Shown piece after piece: positions 1-6,885 of a DNA stretch of 11,233 bases. The notes under the pieces were generated by a model. It saw nothing but the letters and a program-made list of their open reading frames with translations. It ran no database searches and had not been told where the DNA came from. How positions within the stretch are numbered: position 1 is the stretch's first letter; each line of letters opens with the position of its first letter. The position numbers and the translations under genes were made by a program. Source of the stretch: Hydrogenophaga sp. (GTDB lineage: Bacteria; Pseudomonadota; Gammaproteobacteria; Burkholderiales; Burkholderiaceae); NCBI GenBank assembly GCA_025458545.1, contig JALOSH010000103.1, positions 1 to 11,233 of the forward strand, read 5' to 3'.

Positions 1-2116
1 GGTGCTCGGCCGCGAACGCGACGTACCAGTCCAGGCAGCCGGGGTTGGCCATCGCTTCCTTGTTGATCACTTTTTCCAGCGGCTGGCCGAGCAGCAGTTT
101 CTTGATCGGCAGCTCCTGCTTCTTGCCCGACAGCGTGCGCGGGATCTCGGCCACCTGGTGCATGTCGTCGGGCAGAAAGCGGGGCGAGAGCGCGGTGCGG
201 ATGGCCGCGCTGATCTTCTCGCGCATCGCACCGTCGAGCGTCAGACCCGGGCGCAGCACCACGAACAGCGGCATGTGGCTCTCGCGGCCCAGGTATTCGA
301 GATCGACCACCATCGAGTCCAGCACCTCGGGCAGCGCCTCGACCGCGCTGTACAGCTCGCTGGTGCCCATGCGCAGGCCGTGGCGGTTGATGGTGGCGTC
401 GGAGCGGCCGTAGATGACGCAGGAGCCGTCGGGGTGGATGCGCAGCCAGTCGCCGTGGCGCCAGACGGCGCCGGCTTCGGGGGGAAGGTCTCCTCCGCCG
501 GGCTGGCGGCCATGGCCCGGCGGGTACATGTCGAAGTAGCTGCCGATCAGACGCCGGTGGTCGGTGTCGCCGACGAAGTACAGCGGCATGGACGGGATGG
601 GCTGGGCGCACACCAGTTCGCCCACGGCGTCGGTCACCGGCTGGCCCCGTTCGTCCCACGATTCGACCGCGCAGCCCATCAGGCGGCACTGCATGCGGCC
701 CGGGGTTTGTGGCAGCTCGCGGTGGCCGCCGATGAAGGCGCCCGCGAAGTCTGTCCCCCCAGAAATGTTGCACCACCAGATGTCGCCCACTTGCGTCCCG
801 AGCCCGTTGGGTTCGGACCGGGGCTCCGCCGCGGCGCGCAGCTTGCGGAACTGCTCGGTGCCCCAGTTCTGCGCGTCCTCCGACAGCGGCGAGCCGGTGC
901 TGCCGAGCGCGCGCACCTTCGACAAATCGCCGCACGCCGACAGGTCCACGCCCGCCTTCAGGCAGTTCGCAAAAAACGCCGCACCCGCGCCAAAAAACGT
1001 CACGCCTTCGCGCGCGGCGAAGCGCCACAGCACGGTCCAGTCGGGGTGTTCTTTGCTGCCGCCCGGGTTGCCGTCGTAGATGACACAGGTGGTGCCGTTG
1101 AGCAGGCCGCTGGTCTGCGCGTTCCACATCACCCAGCCGGTGGAGCTGTACCAGTGGTAGCGCTCGCCCCAGCTGTTGGGCGCGTAGCTGCAGCCCACGT
1201 CGTTGTGGATGGTCTTGAGCGCGAGCGCCACGATGACGGTGCCGCCATGCCCGTGCACGATGGGCTTGGGCAGGCCCGTGGTGCCGCTGCTGTAGACGAT
1301 CCACAGTGGGTGGTCGAACGGCAGCCACAACGGCTCGAAGGCCTGCACCGCCGCGTCCTCGCGCGCGGTGGCGGTGCTGAAAGCGGCACACGGTTGCGCG
1401 GCTTCCAGCGCGCGGTCCACCTCGGCCGGGTCCCGCGCCAGGTTGGTGTGCAGCAACACGTGGCGCACGGTCGGCAGCGCGGCGCGCAGCTCGCCCACCA
1501 CGGCCAGGCGGTCGATGTCCTTGCCGCCATACGTCACGCCGTCGCAGGAGATCAGCACCACCGGTTCGATCTGTTTGAAGCGGTCGAGCACGGCGTTGGT
1601 ACCCATGTCGGGCGCGCACACGCTCCACACGCCCCCGATGCTGACCACCGCCAGGAAGGCCACCATCGTCTCGGGGATGTTGGGCAGGTAGGCCGCCACG
1701 CGATCGCCCGGTTTCACACCCTGGGCCTGCAGGTGCAACGCGAGCGACGCGACCTGGCGCCGCAGTTCCGGCCAGCTCAGCTCACGCCACTGGCCCTTCT
1801 CGTTGTCGGAAATCACCGCGGGGAAACCGGCGGCGTGGGCCGCCTCGACGTGGCGAAACACCTGCTGCACATAGTTCACCTGCGCGCCAGGAAACCAGCG
1901 CGCGCCGGGCATCACGTTCGCCTCCAGCACCGCGCGGTGCGGCGTCGGCGACTGCACATCAAAGCAGTCCCAGATGCTCTGCCAGAAGGCGTCAAGGTCG
2001 GTGGTCGACCAGCGCCAGAGCGCGTCGTAGCTGTCGAAACGCAGGCCGCGTTCGCGGGCGAGCCAGTCCTGGTAGAGGCGGATCTGGGGGGTGAACGGGG
2101 GCGGTGTCGTGACCAT
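1..2116 (-). CDS. Acetoacetyl-CoA synthetase (acetoacetate-CoA ligase), 3' end cut by window edge
   Basis: Activates acetoacetate with ATP and CoA to acetoacetyl-CoA in the cytoplasm, through an acyl-adenylate (ANL superfamily). Reading from ATG 2116 gives 705 residues still open at the left edge. The last visible residues (DWYVAFAAEH) resemble the family's C-terminus, so only a few residues are probably missing. Visible marks are an N-terminal acetyl-CoA-synthetase-like region (RLYQDWLARERG, then FWQSIWDCF), the P-loop YSSGTTGLPK (275-284), ISGGTD (451-456), WRHGDW (552-557, adenylate-binding Asp 556), the hinge GRSDATINRHGLRMG (from 570), and SGKKQE with the likely catalytic lysine at 665-666. 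The start is supported by AGGAGA 7 nt upstream. The gene lies 48 nt downstream of the IclR regulator on the same strand and is probably co-transcribed with it. The family is clear; acetoacetate rather than another short acid rests on overall resemblance and the atypically long N-terminus. Confidence 0.93.
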   Translation of the reverse strand, partial: MVTTPPPFTPQIRLYQDWLARERGLRFDSYDALWRWSTTDLDAFWQSIWDCFDVQSPTPHRAVLEANVMPGARWFPGAQVNYVQQVFRHVEAAHAAGFPAVISDNEKGQWRELSWPELRRQVASLALHLQAQGVKPGDRVAAYLPNIPETMVAFLAVVSIGGVWSVCAPDMGTNAVLDRFKQIEPVVLISCDGVTYGGKDIDRLAVVGELRAALPTVRHVLLHTNLARDPAEVDRALEAAQPCAAFSTATAREDAAVQAFEPLWLPFDHPLWIVYSSGTTGLPKPIVHGHGGTVIVALALKTIHNDVGCSYAPNSWGERYHWYSSTGWVMWNAQTSGLLNGTTCVIYDGNPGGSKEHPDWTVLWRFAAREGVTFFGAGAAFFANCLKAGVDLSACGDLSKVRALGSTGSPLSEDAQNWGTEQFRKLRAAAEPRSEPNGLGTQVGDIWWCNISGGTDFAGAFIGGHRELPQTPGRMQCRLMGCAVESWDERGQPVTDAVGELVCAQPIPSMPLYFVGDTDHRRLIGSYFDMYPPGHGRQPGGGDLPPEAGAVWRHGDWLRIHPDGSCVIYGRSDATINRHGLRMGTSELYSAVEALPEVLDSMVVDLEYLGRESHMPLFVVLRPGLTLDGAMREKISAAIRTALSPRFLPDDMHQVAEIPRTLSGKKQELPIKKLLLGQPLEKVINKEAMANPGCLDWYVAFAAEH

Positions 2117-2123
2117 ACGGTTG

Positions 2124-2129
2124 TCTCCT
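2124..2129 (-). promoter_or_regulatory. Ribosome binding site of the acetoacetyl-CoA synthetase gene
   Basis: On the minus strand the bases read AGGAGA, ending 7 nt before ATG 2116. This is a good Shine-Dalgarno match and fixes the start. It lies in the 48-nt gap after the IclR gene, where I see no clear terminator, which favours co-transcription. Confidence 0.75.
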
Positions 2130-2164
2130 GCGGCCGCAGGGTAGCAGCGGACGGTTGGCGGCGG

Positions 2165-2926
2165 CTATCGCGCAGTTGTCACCGCACGGAAGGGCTCGAT
2201 GGCGCGTTGCAGCACTTGCAGCAGGGTCTCTCGCTCGCGGCGGATTTCCTCGATCGGCCCACCCAGGCTCAGGGTCATGGGCTCCTTGCCAGGCAGCAGC
2301 ACCGCCATCGCCGCAGCGCCCGCCACCGAGGTGCCCCACGAGATCGCATGGCCCTCGACCAGCGCGCGGCGCCGGTCGGCCAGCGCCTGGTCGATGTCCA
2401 CGCGCAGCGCCGGGTCCGGCTCCTGCGCATTGGCCTGGCGCAGCAGCCGCGCCACCTCGCGTTCAGGCAGGGTGGTCAGCAGCATCTTGCCGGTGGCGCT
2501 GCGGAACAGCGGGCGCAGCAGGCCGCTCTTGCTCTGAAAGCTGCCGGCGCGCGTGGCCTGCAGCACGTGCAGGTAGCGCACGTGCACGCCCTGGCGGGTG
2601 CCGACCATCACGGTATGGCCAGTTTCGGCAAGCACCCGCTCCATCATGCGCAGCAGGCTCTGCTCGCTGTAGAGCTGCTCTTGCACCCAGGCCGTGGCCA
2701 AGGACACGCGCACATTGGGCGCGTACATGCCGGTGCGCGGGTCGTGGTCGAAGTAGCCGCTGTCCTTGAGGCTGCGCAGCAACACCGAGGTGCTGGACTG
2801 CGGGTAGCCGAGGGACTGTGCGATCTCCTTCACGCTCGCCGGACGCCGCCATTCGGCGAAAAACTCCAGCAGCTCAAGCACACGCAGCGCGGACTTGACG
2901 GGGGTGGCGTTGGAGGTGAGCGGCAT
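2165..2926 (-). CDS. IclR-family transcriptional regulator
   Basis: A 253-residue protein, the normal length for the family. Residues about 10-60 form the N-terminal winged helix-turn-helix (VKSALRVLELLEFF, then SVKEIAQSLGYPQSSTSVLLRSL as the recognition region). Residues about 80-245 form the effector-binding domain, with family-like stretches GLLRPLFRSATGKMLL and ISWGTSVAGAAAMAV. IclR proteins bind small organic acids and control nearby catabolic genes. This one sits between a co-directional acetoacetyl-CoA synthetase gene and a divergent solute-binding/crotonase/CoA-transferase operon, so it probably controls both and itself. No strong Shine-Dalgarno precedes ATG 2926. A perfect palindrome ends 8 bp upstream of the start, which fits autoregulation. 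No in-frame alternative start downstream would keep the whole DNA-binding domain. Effector unknown. Confidence 0.92.
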   Translation of the reverse strand: MPLTSNATPVKSALRVLELLEFFAEWRRPASVKEIAQSLGYPQSSTSVLLRSLKDSGYFDHDPRTGMYAPNVRVSLATAWVQEQLYSEQSLLRMMERVLAETGHTVMVGTRQGVHVRYLHVLQATRAGSFQSKSGLLRPLFRSATGKMLLTTLPEREVARLLRQANAQEPDPALRVDIDQALADRRRALVEGHAISWGTSVAGAAAMAVLLPGKEPMTLSLGGPIEEIRRERETLLQVLQRAIEPFRAVTTAR

Positions 2927-2933
2927 GCCGAAG

Positions 2934-2949
2934 AATCACAGATGTGATT
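2934..2949. promoter_or_regulatory. Perfect 16-bp palindrome, candidate IclR operator in divergent intergenic region
   Basis: AATCACAGATGTGATT is two 7-bp arms around GA and is identical on both strands apart from the central two bases. It lies 7 bp upstream of the IclR start codon and 83 bp upstream of the divergent solute-binding-protein gene. IclR-family operators are short A/T-flanked palindromes in this position. A weaker dyad, CTGA-5 nt-TCAG, follows at 2951-2963 and could be a second half-site. I could not place convincing -35/-10 boxes for either direction. The operator assignment is inferred from position and symmetry. Confidence 0.6.
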
Positions 2950-3032
2950 TCTGATCATGTCAGTGATGCAGCGGTCTGCCCATCCAGACTTGTCCCTACC
3001 CTCTGCTCACAACATTCCACCTGGAGACCAGC

Positions 3033-4025
3033 ATGCAGCGCCGAACCCTCACCCTGGCCGTCCTGGCCACCCTGTCAATGACCGCGGCCGGCTGGGCCGC
3101 CGCCCAGCAGCCCGCCCCGCTGCTGAACAAACCGTTGAAGGTCGTCGTCGGCTTCCCGCCCGGCGGCTCGGCCGACACCCTGGCGCGCGCACTGGTGCAG
3201 CAGCTGGAGGGTATCGCCCCGGCGGTGATCGTCGAGAACAAGCCCGGCGCGGGCGGCCGCCTGGCGCTGGAGACGGTGAAGAACGCCGAGGCCGACGGCA
3301 GCACCGTGGTGCTCACACCGGCGTCGATGGTGGTGCTCTACCCGCACCTGTACAAAAAACTCAGCTACAACCCCGCCGCCGACTTTGCGCCGGTCGCCCG
3401 CGTCGCCGCGGCGCCCTTCGTGTTCGCGGTCGGCCCCGCCGTGCCCGCCAGCGTCAAGACGCTGGCCGAGTTTGGCCAGTGGGCCAAGGCCAACCCGAAC
3501 CTGGGCGCCTACGGTTCGTCGGGCGCGGGCTCAATGCCGCACTTCACGGGCGTTTCGCTGGGCAAGTCGCTGGGCATCGACCTGCTGCACGTGGCCTACA
3601 GAGGCGCAGCACCGGCCATGACCGACCTGATCGGCGGCCAGGTCGCCGCCAACGTGAGCGTGATGTCCAACGCGCTGCCACAGATCCAGGCCGGGAAGGT
3701 GCGCGCGCTGGCCGTGAGCAGCCCGCAGCGTGTGCCAGCCCTGCCGCAGACCCCGACCCTGGCCGAACTGGGCCACGGCGACGCCACGGCCATCGAATGG
3801 TTCGGCGTGTTCGCCCCGGCGAAGACCCCAGCCAACGTGGTCGCCGCACTGAACAAGGCCTTTGGCGACGCGGCCCGCAGCAAGAACTTCCAGGACGCAC
3901 TGGCCAAGGGCGCCTTCGAAGCCGTGCCCGCCGAGGCGTCAGCCGCCTTCGCCACCGCCGTGCAGGCCGACATCGGCCGCTGGGGCCCGGTGGTCAAGGC
4001 CTCCGGCTTCACGCCGGAAGACTGA
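3033..4025 (+). CDS. Tripartite tricarboxylate transporter (Bug-family) periplasmic solute-binding protein
   Basis: A 330-residue exported protein. The signal peptide runs MQRR, a hydrophobic core, then AAA, with likely cleavage after Ala 24. The mature part shows TctC/Bug hallmarks: VVGFPPGGSADTLARAL (38-54), the ENKPGAGG loop, a LYKKLSYNPAADFAPVARV segment, and AYRGAAPAMTDLIGGQV in domain 2. Bug proteins bind carboxylates such as citrate, aromatic acids or amino acids in the periplasm and hand them to a TctAB membrane pair. No TctA/TctB genes are in the window, so this is an orphan binding protein that may use a distant TctAB or act as a sensor. GGAGA lies 5 nt before ATG 3033. It is the first gene of a three-gene operon with CoA-metabolism enzymes, so the ligand is probably their acid substrate. 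Ligand unknown. Confidence 0.93.
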   Translation: MQRRTLTLAVLATLSMTAAGWAAAQQPAPLLNKPLKVVVGFPPGGSADTLARALVQQLEGIAPAVIVENKPGAGGRLALETVKNAEADGSTVVLTPASMVVLYPHLYKKLSYNPAADFAPVARVAAAPFVFAVGPAVPASVKTLAEFGQWAKANPNLGAYGSSGAGSMPHFTGVSLGKSLGIDLLHVAYRGAAPAMTDLIGGQVAANVSVMSNALPQIQAGKVRALAVSSPQRVPALPQTPTLAELGHGDATAIEWFGVFAPAKTPANVVAALNKAFGDAARSKNFQDALAKGAFEAVPAEASAAFATAVQADIGRWGPVVKASGFTPED

Positions 4026-4027
4026 GC

Positions 4028-4816
4028 ATGGACAGCCCCCGCGACGACGGGCAGGCGCCAGGCCTGACCGTGGACGGGCCGGTGGCCGCACTGACCGTGC
4101 GCCGACCTGGACGTCTGAACCGTTTGGGCGCTTCCGACCTGATCGAGATCCAGCGCCTGTGTGGCGTGATCGGCTCGCGGCCAGACATTCGCGTGGTGGT
4201 GCTCACGGCCGACACGGCGGGGCAGGCACGCCCGGTGTTCAGCGCCGGTTACGACGTGGCCGGCTTCGACGGTGCCGACCACGACCCGCGGCTGTTCGAG
4301 CGCACGGTGGACACCCTCGCCGCCTTGCGCCCGGTGCTCATCGCCGGCCTCAACGGCAGCGTCTACGGCGGTGCGACCGACCTGGTGCTGGCCTGCGATC
4401 TGCGCATCGGCCAGCCCGGCCTGTCCTGGCGCATGCCGGCCTGCGCGCTCGGCCTCCACTACTACCCCAGTGGTTTACAGCGCTACCGTCAGGCCTTCGG
4501 CCCCGAGCGTGCCCGGCAGCTGTTCCTGACCGCCGACCCGGTGAGCAGCGATCAGTTGCACACCTGGGGCGTGCTGATGGCGCTGGCCGAACCGGCCGAC
4601 TGGGCCACGCGCCTGCAGGCACTGGCGCAGCAGGTCGCGGCCCTGGCACCGCTGGCCACGCAGGGCACCAAGGCCTCGTTGCGCGAACTGGCCGCGGGCC
4701 ATACCGACGAGGCGGTGCTGCGCGCACGCGAAGCCGCCTGCGCGGCCAGCGAGGATTTTCGAGAAGGGCGCCAGGCCATGGCCGAACGCCGTCCCCCGGT
4801 TTTCAAAGGACGCTGA
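4028..4816 (+). CDS. Crotonase-fold (enoyl-CoA hydratase/isomerase family) protein lacking both catalytic glutamates
   Basis: A 262-residue protein, close to the usual length. ATG 4028 starts 2 nt after the preceding stop, with GGAAG 7 nt upstream inside the previous gene. Crotonase features are the first oxyanion-hole segment FSAGYDVAGF (71-80), the helix segment NGSVYGGATDLVLACDLRI (109-127) with the second oxyanion Gly, and a C-terminal FREGRQAMAERRPPVFKGR tail. Aligned by eye with rat mitochondrial hydratase, the two acid/base glutamates are replaced: Glu144 (GGGCE) by Asp 118 (GGATD), and Glu164 (QPE) by Ala 138 (MPA). The CoA-binding and oxyanion framework is kept, so thioester chemistry is likely, but simple syn-hydration of enoyl-CoA is doubtful. 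Decarboxylase, isomerase, hydrolase or C-C lyase activity are alternatives. The next gene starts 1 nt after the stop, implying translational coupling. Confidence 0.9.
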   Translation: MDSPRDDGQAPGLTVDGPVAALTVRRPGRLNRLGASDLIEIQRLCGVIGSRPDIRVVVLTADTAGQARPVFSAGYDVAGFDGADHDPRLFERTVDTLAALRPVLIAGLNGSVYGGATDLVLACDLRIGQPGLSWRMPACALGLHYYPSGLQRYRQAFGPERARQLFLTADPVSSDQLHTWGVLMALAEPADWATRLQALAQQVAALAPLATQGTKASLRELAAGHTDEAVLRAREAACAASEDFREGRQAMAERRPPVFKGR

Positions 4817-4817
4817 G

Positions 4818-6023
4818 ATGCAAGCCACTCCCCACCTGCCGCTGGCCGGCGTGCGCGTGCTCGAGGTCGCGCAGATCATGGCCGGCCCGACCTGCGGCCT
4901 GATGCTGGCCGACCTCGGCGCCGACGTGATCAAGGTCGAGAAGTTTCCTGGCGGCGACGACGCCCGCCAGTACCAGAAACCCGGCGACAGCGATCTGCCG
5001 CCCTCCTTCGCCATGATCAACCGCGGCAAACGCTCGCTGGCGCTGGACTTCCGCCACCCGCTGGGCCGCGACGCGCTGCGCCGCCTGGCGCAGCAGGCCG
5101 ACGTGGTGACCGAGAACTTCCGCGTCGGCTACATGGACCGCCTGGGCCTGGGCTACGACGATCTGCGCCCGGACAACCCCAGCCTGATCTACTGCTCGAT
5201 TTCGGGCTATGGCTTCACCGGCCCGCTCAAGGAACGCGGCGGCTTCGACCTGATTCTTCAGGCCTTCAGCGGCATCATCGCCGCCACCGGCGAGCCCGGC
5301 CGCGCGCCGGTCAAGCCCGGCATCTCGATCGCCGACACCAACGCCGGCATTCTGGCCGCGCTCGGCGTGCTGGCGGCCTACATCCACCGGCTCAAGACCG
5401 GCGCGGGTCAGCGCGTCGAAACCTCGCTGCTGCAGGCGGCGATGCAGCAGACCTACTGGCTGGCGGCCAACTACTTCTCCACCGGCCGCGACACGCCGCC
5501 GCTGGGCACCGCGCACTCGCTGATCGCGCCTTACCAGGTGTTCCAGGCGGCCGACGGCGGGCTGGTGATCGGCGGCGGCAACCCCAACGCCTGGCGCCGC
5601 ATCTGCGAGGTGCTGGGCCACCCCGAGTGGCAGGACGACCCGCGCTTCAACCACCCGCAGCGGCGTGTGCAGCACCGAGCCGAACTGCAACAACTGATCG
5701 AGGGCGTGCTCGCCGGTGACAGCGTGGCGCAGTGGTGCGACCGGCTCGACGCGGCCGGCGTGCCCTGCGGCCCGGTCAACAGCGCTGGCCAGGCGCTGGA
5801 CCATGAGCAGACGCGCGCCATCGGCATGGTGATGGACGTGGACGATGGGCACGGCGGCACAGTGCGAGGTCTGGGCCAGCCGGTCACGCTCAACCGCACG
5901 CCGCCCACCCACGCCATGAGCGCCGCGCCGCGCGTGGGCCAGCATTCGGCGCAGGTGCTGGCGGAGTTCGGGTTCAGCGAGGCCGAGATCCGCGCCCTGG
6001 TCGAGGCCGGCGTGATGGCCTGA
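4818..6023 (+). CDS. Family III CoA-transferase (CaiB/BaiF/formyl-CoA transferase type)
   Basis: A 401-residue cytoplasmic enzyme, full length for the family, expected to move CoA between an acyl-CoA donor and a free carboxylate. Hallmarks are LAGVRVLEVAQIMAGP (9-24), LADLGADVIKVEKFPGGDDAR (30-50), NRGKRSLALDFRHPLGRD (68-85), VTENFRVGYMDRLGLGYDDL (97-116), SISGYGFTGP (127-136), and GISIADTNAG where Asp 173 matches the catalytic aspartate that forms the enzyme-carboxylate anhydride. The C-terminal domain carries the usual AAGVPCGPVNSAGQAL segment. The start at 4818 is 1 nt after the crotonase stop, with AAGGA 7 nt upstream, so the two are tightly coupled. It probably activates the acid captured by the binding protein encoded at 3033, for use by the crotonase-fold partner. 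Donor and acceptor are not readable from sequence. Confidence 0.94.
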   Translation: MQATPHLPLAGVRVLEVAQIMAGPTCGLMLADLGADVIKVEKFPGGDDARQYQKPGDSDLPPSFAMINRGKRSLALDFRHPLGRDALRRLAQQADVVTENFRVGYMDRLGLGYDDLRPDNPSLIYCSISGYGFTGPLKERGGFDLILQAFSGIIAATGEPGRAPVKPGISIADTNAGILAALGVLAAYIHRLKTGAGQRVETSLLQAAMQQTYWLAANYFSTGRDTPPLGTAHSLIAPYQVFQAADGGLVIGGGNPNAWRRICEVLGHPEWQDDPRFNHPQRRVQHRAELQQLIEGVLAGDSVAQWCDRLDAAGVPCGPVNSAGQALDHEQTRAIGMVMDVDDGHGGTVRGLGQPVTLNRTPPTHAMSAAPRVGQHSAQVLAEFGFSEAEIRALVEAGVMA

Positions 6024-6078
6024 AGCCAGCACTACCGGAGGTGGCGGGCTCCAGCGACCAAGGAGCGCGGATCAGGGT

Positions 6079-6116
6079 TTGTACGAGTGTTCAATTTTCT
6101 TGTACAAATGTTCAAT
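6079..6116. promoter_or_regulatory. Tandem imperfect palindromes 21 bp apart, candidate TetR operator
   Basis: Two 17-bp units, TTGTACGAGTGTTCAAT (6079-6095) and TTGTACAAATGTTCAAT (6100-6116), match at 15 of 17 bases and start 21 bp apart, two DNA turns. Each has imperfect dyad symmetry of the form TTGnAC...GTnCAA; the second unit matches its own reverse complement at 12 of 16 bases. They are A/T-rich islands in GC-rich DNA and end 7 bp before the tetR start. TetR regulators typically bind such palindromes over their own promoter. TTGTAC (6079-6084) with TACAAA (6103-6108) at 18-bp spacing could be a weak sigma-70 promoter inside the site, but this is uncertain. Confidence 0.68.
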
Positions 6117-6123
6117 ACCGGCC

Positions 6124-6885
6124 ATGGCCACCCCACCGCCTCGCTCCCGCGCCGTTTCCGCGCGCAGCACACCCCGGCCAGACCGGCAGATGGCCATCCT
6201 GCTGGCGGCCGAGAAGCTGTTTGCGCAGCACGGCTACCACGGCGTGTCGATCCGGCAGATCGCGGAAGAGGCCGGCGTGCCGTTGGCGCTGGTGGGCTAC
6301 TACTACGGCCCCAAGAGCGAGCTGTTCCACGCCATCTTCCAGCACTGGCAGGGCACCATCACAGCGCGTCTGGCGCTGCTGCAGCAGGTGCTGGCCGGGC
6401 CGCCGACCGAGGCCTTCCTGCGCCAGGTGGTGGAGGCTTTCGTGCGGCCGGTGCTGGTGCAGCGCGCCAGCGCCGAGGGCGAGTACTACGCCCAGCTGGT
6501 GGGCCGCGAGCTGGCCCGCCAGACGCCCGAGACGCACCGGGTGCTGACCGAGTTCTTCGACCCGCTGGCCCACAGCTTCATCGACGCCATCCACGCCGCC
6601 CGCCCGGGCCACGACCGCGCCCGCGCCGCCTGGGCCTACCAGTTCGCGCTGGGTGCGCTGCTGCACCACATCACCGACCACCGCGCCCCCACGCTCTCGC
6701 GCGGACGCAACCAGATTTGTGGCCCCGACGCGGCGCCGCTGTTGGTCGACTTCATCACCGCGGGCATCTCCGCGGTGATGCCCCTGCCGACATCGGTTTC
6801 CCGCTCCCCCTCGCCTGCTTCTTCCCGTTCCCCTGCCCCGCGCCGCAGAGCGCCTTCCACATCCACCACCCGGAGACAAGCATGA
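6124..6885 (+). CDS. TetR/AcrR-family transcriptional regulator with extended C-terminal tail
   Basis: From ATG 6124 the protein has 253 residues. Residues about 21-70 are the TetR DNA-binding domain (RQMAILLAAEKLFAQHGYHG, then VSIRQIAEEAGVPLALVGYYYGPKSELFHAIF). Residues about 80-215 form the helical ligand/dimer domain (FVRPVLVQRASAEGEYYAQLVGREL, then AYQFALGALLHHITD). No Shine-Dalgarno precedes the ATG, and the upstream in-frame TTG codons fall inside the operator repeats, so 6124 is the best start; leaderless translation is possible. From about residue 219 the protein becomes a Ser/Pro/Arg-rich tail unlike the domain before it. That tail lies over a pyrimidine-rich stretch that reads like former intergenic DNA, and it overlaps the ATG of the next gene (ATGA, 6882-6885). 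It probably represses the TRAP operon and itself. Ligand unknown. Confidence 0.88.
   Translation: MATPPPRSRAVSARSTPRPDRQMAILLAAEKLFAQHGYHGVSIRQIAEEAGVPLALVGYYYGPKSELFHAIFQHWQGTITARLALLQQVLAGPPTEAFLRQVVEAFVRPVLVQRASAEGEYYAQLVGRELARQTPETHRVLTEFFDPLAHSFIDAIHAARPGHDRARAAWAYQFALGALLHHITDHRAPTLSRGRNQICGPDAAPLLVDFITAGISAVMPLPTSVSRSPSPASSRSPAPRRRAPSTSTTRRQA

Noticed and set aside
2..2947. A 981-codon open frame on the plus strand opposite the synthetase and iclR genes
   Set aside because: It lies codon-for-codon in register with the minus-strand synthetase gene, a common artefact of high-GC codon bias. Its product is His/Arg/Gln/Ala-rich with no family features, while the minus strand encodes two clear families.
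2957..4027. Upstream in-frame extension of the crotonase-fold gene across the whole binding-protein gene
   Set aside because: The extra 357 codons are an out-of-frame reading of the solute-binding-protein gene. ATG 4028 has its own Shine-Dalgarno and gives a normal crotonase length.
4803..6032. A 409-codon minus-strand open frame opposite the CoA-transferase gene
   Set aside because: Shadow frame with His/Gln/Ala/Val-biased composition; the plus strand encodes a full-length family III CoA-transferase with its catalytic Asp.
6024..6078. Terminator after the CoA-transferase gene (GGAG...CTCC pairing near 6036-6052)
   Set aside because: The stem is only 4 bp and no U-run follows, so it cannot be supported as a terminator.
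6079..6123. Earlier TTG start for the TetR gene
   Set aside because: The added residues are translated from the tandem operator repeats, no Shine-Dalgarno precedes the TTG, and the domain is complete from ATG 6124.
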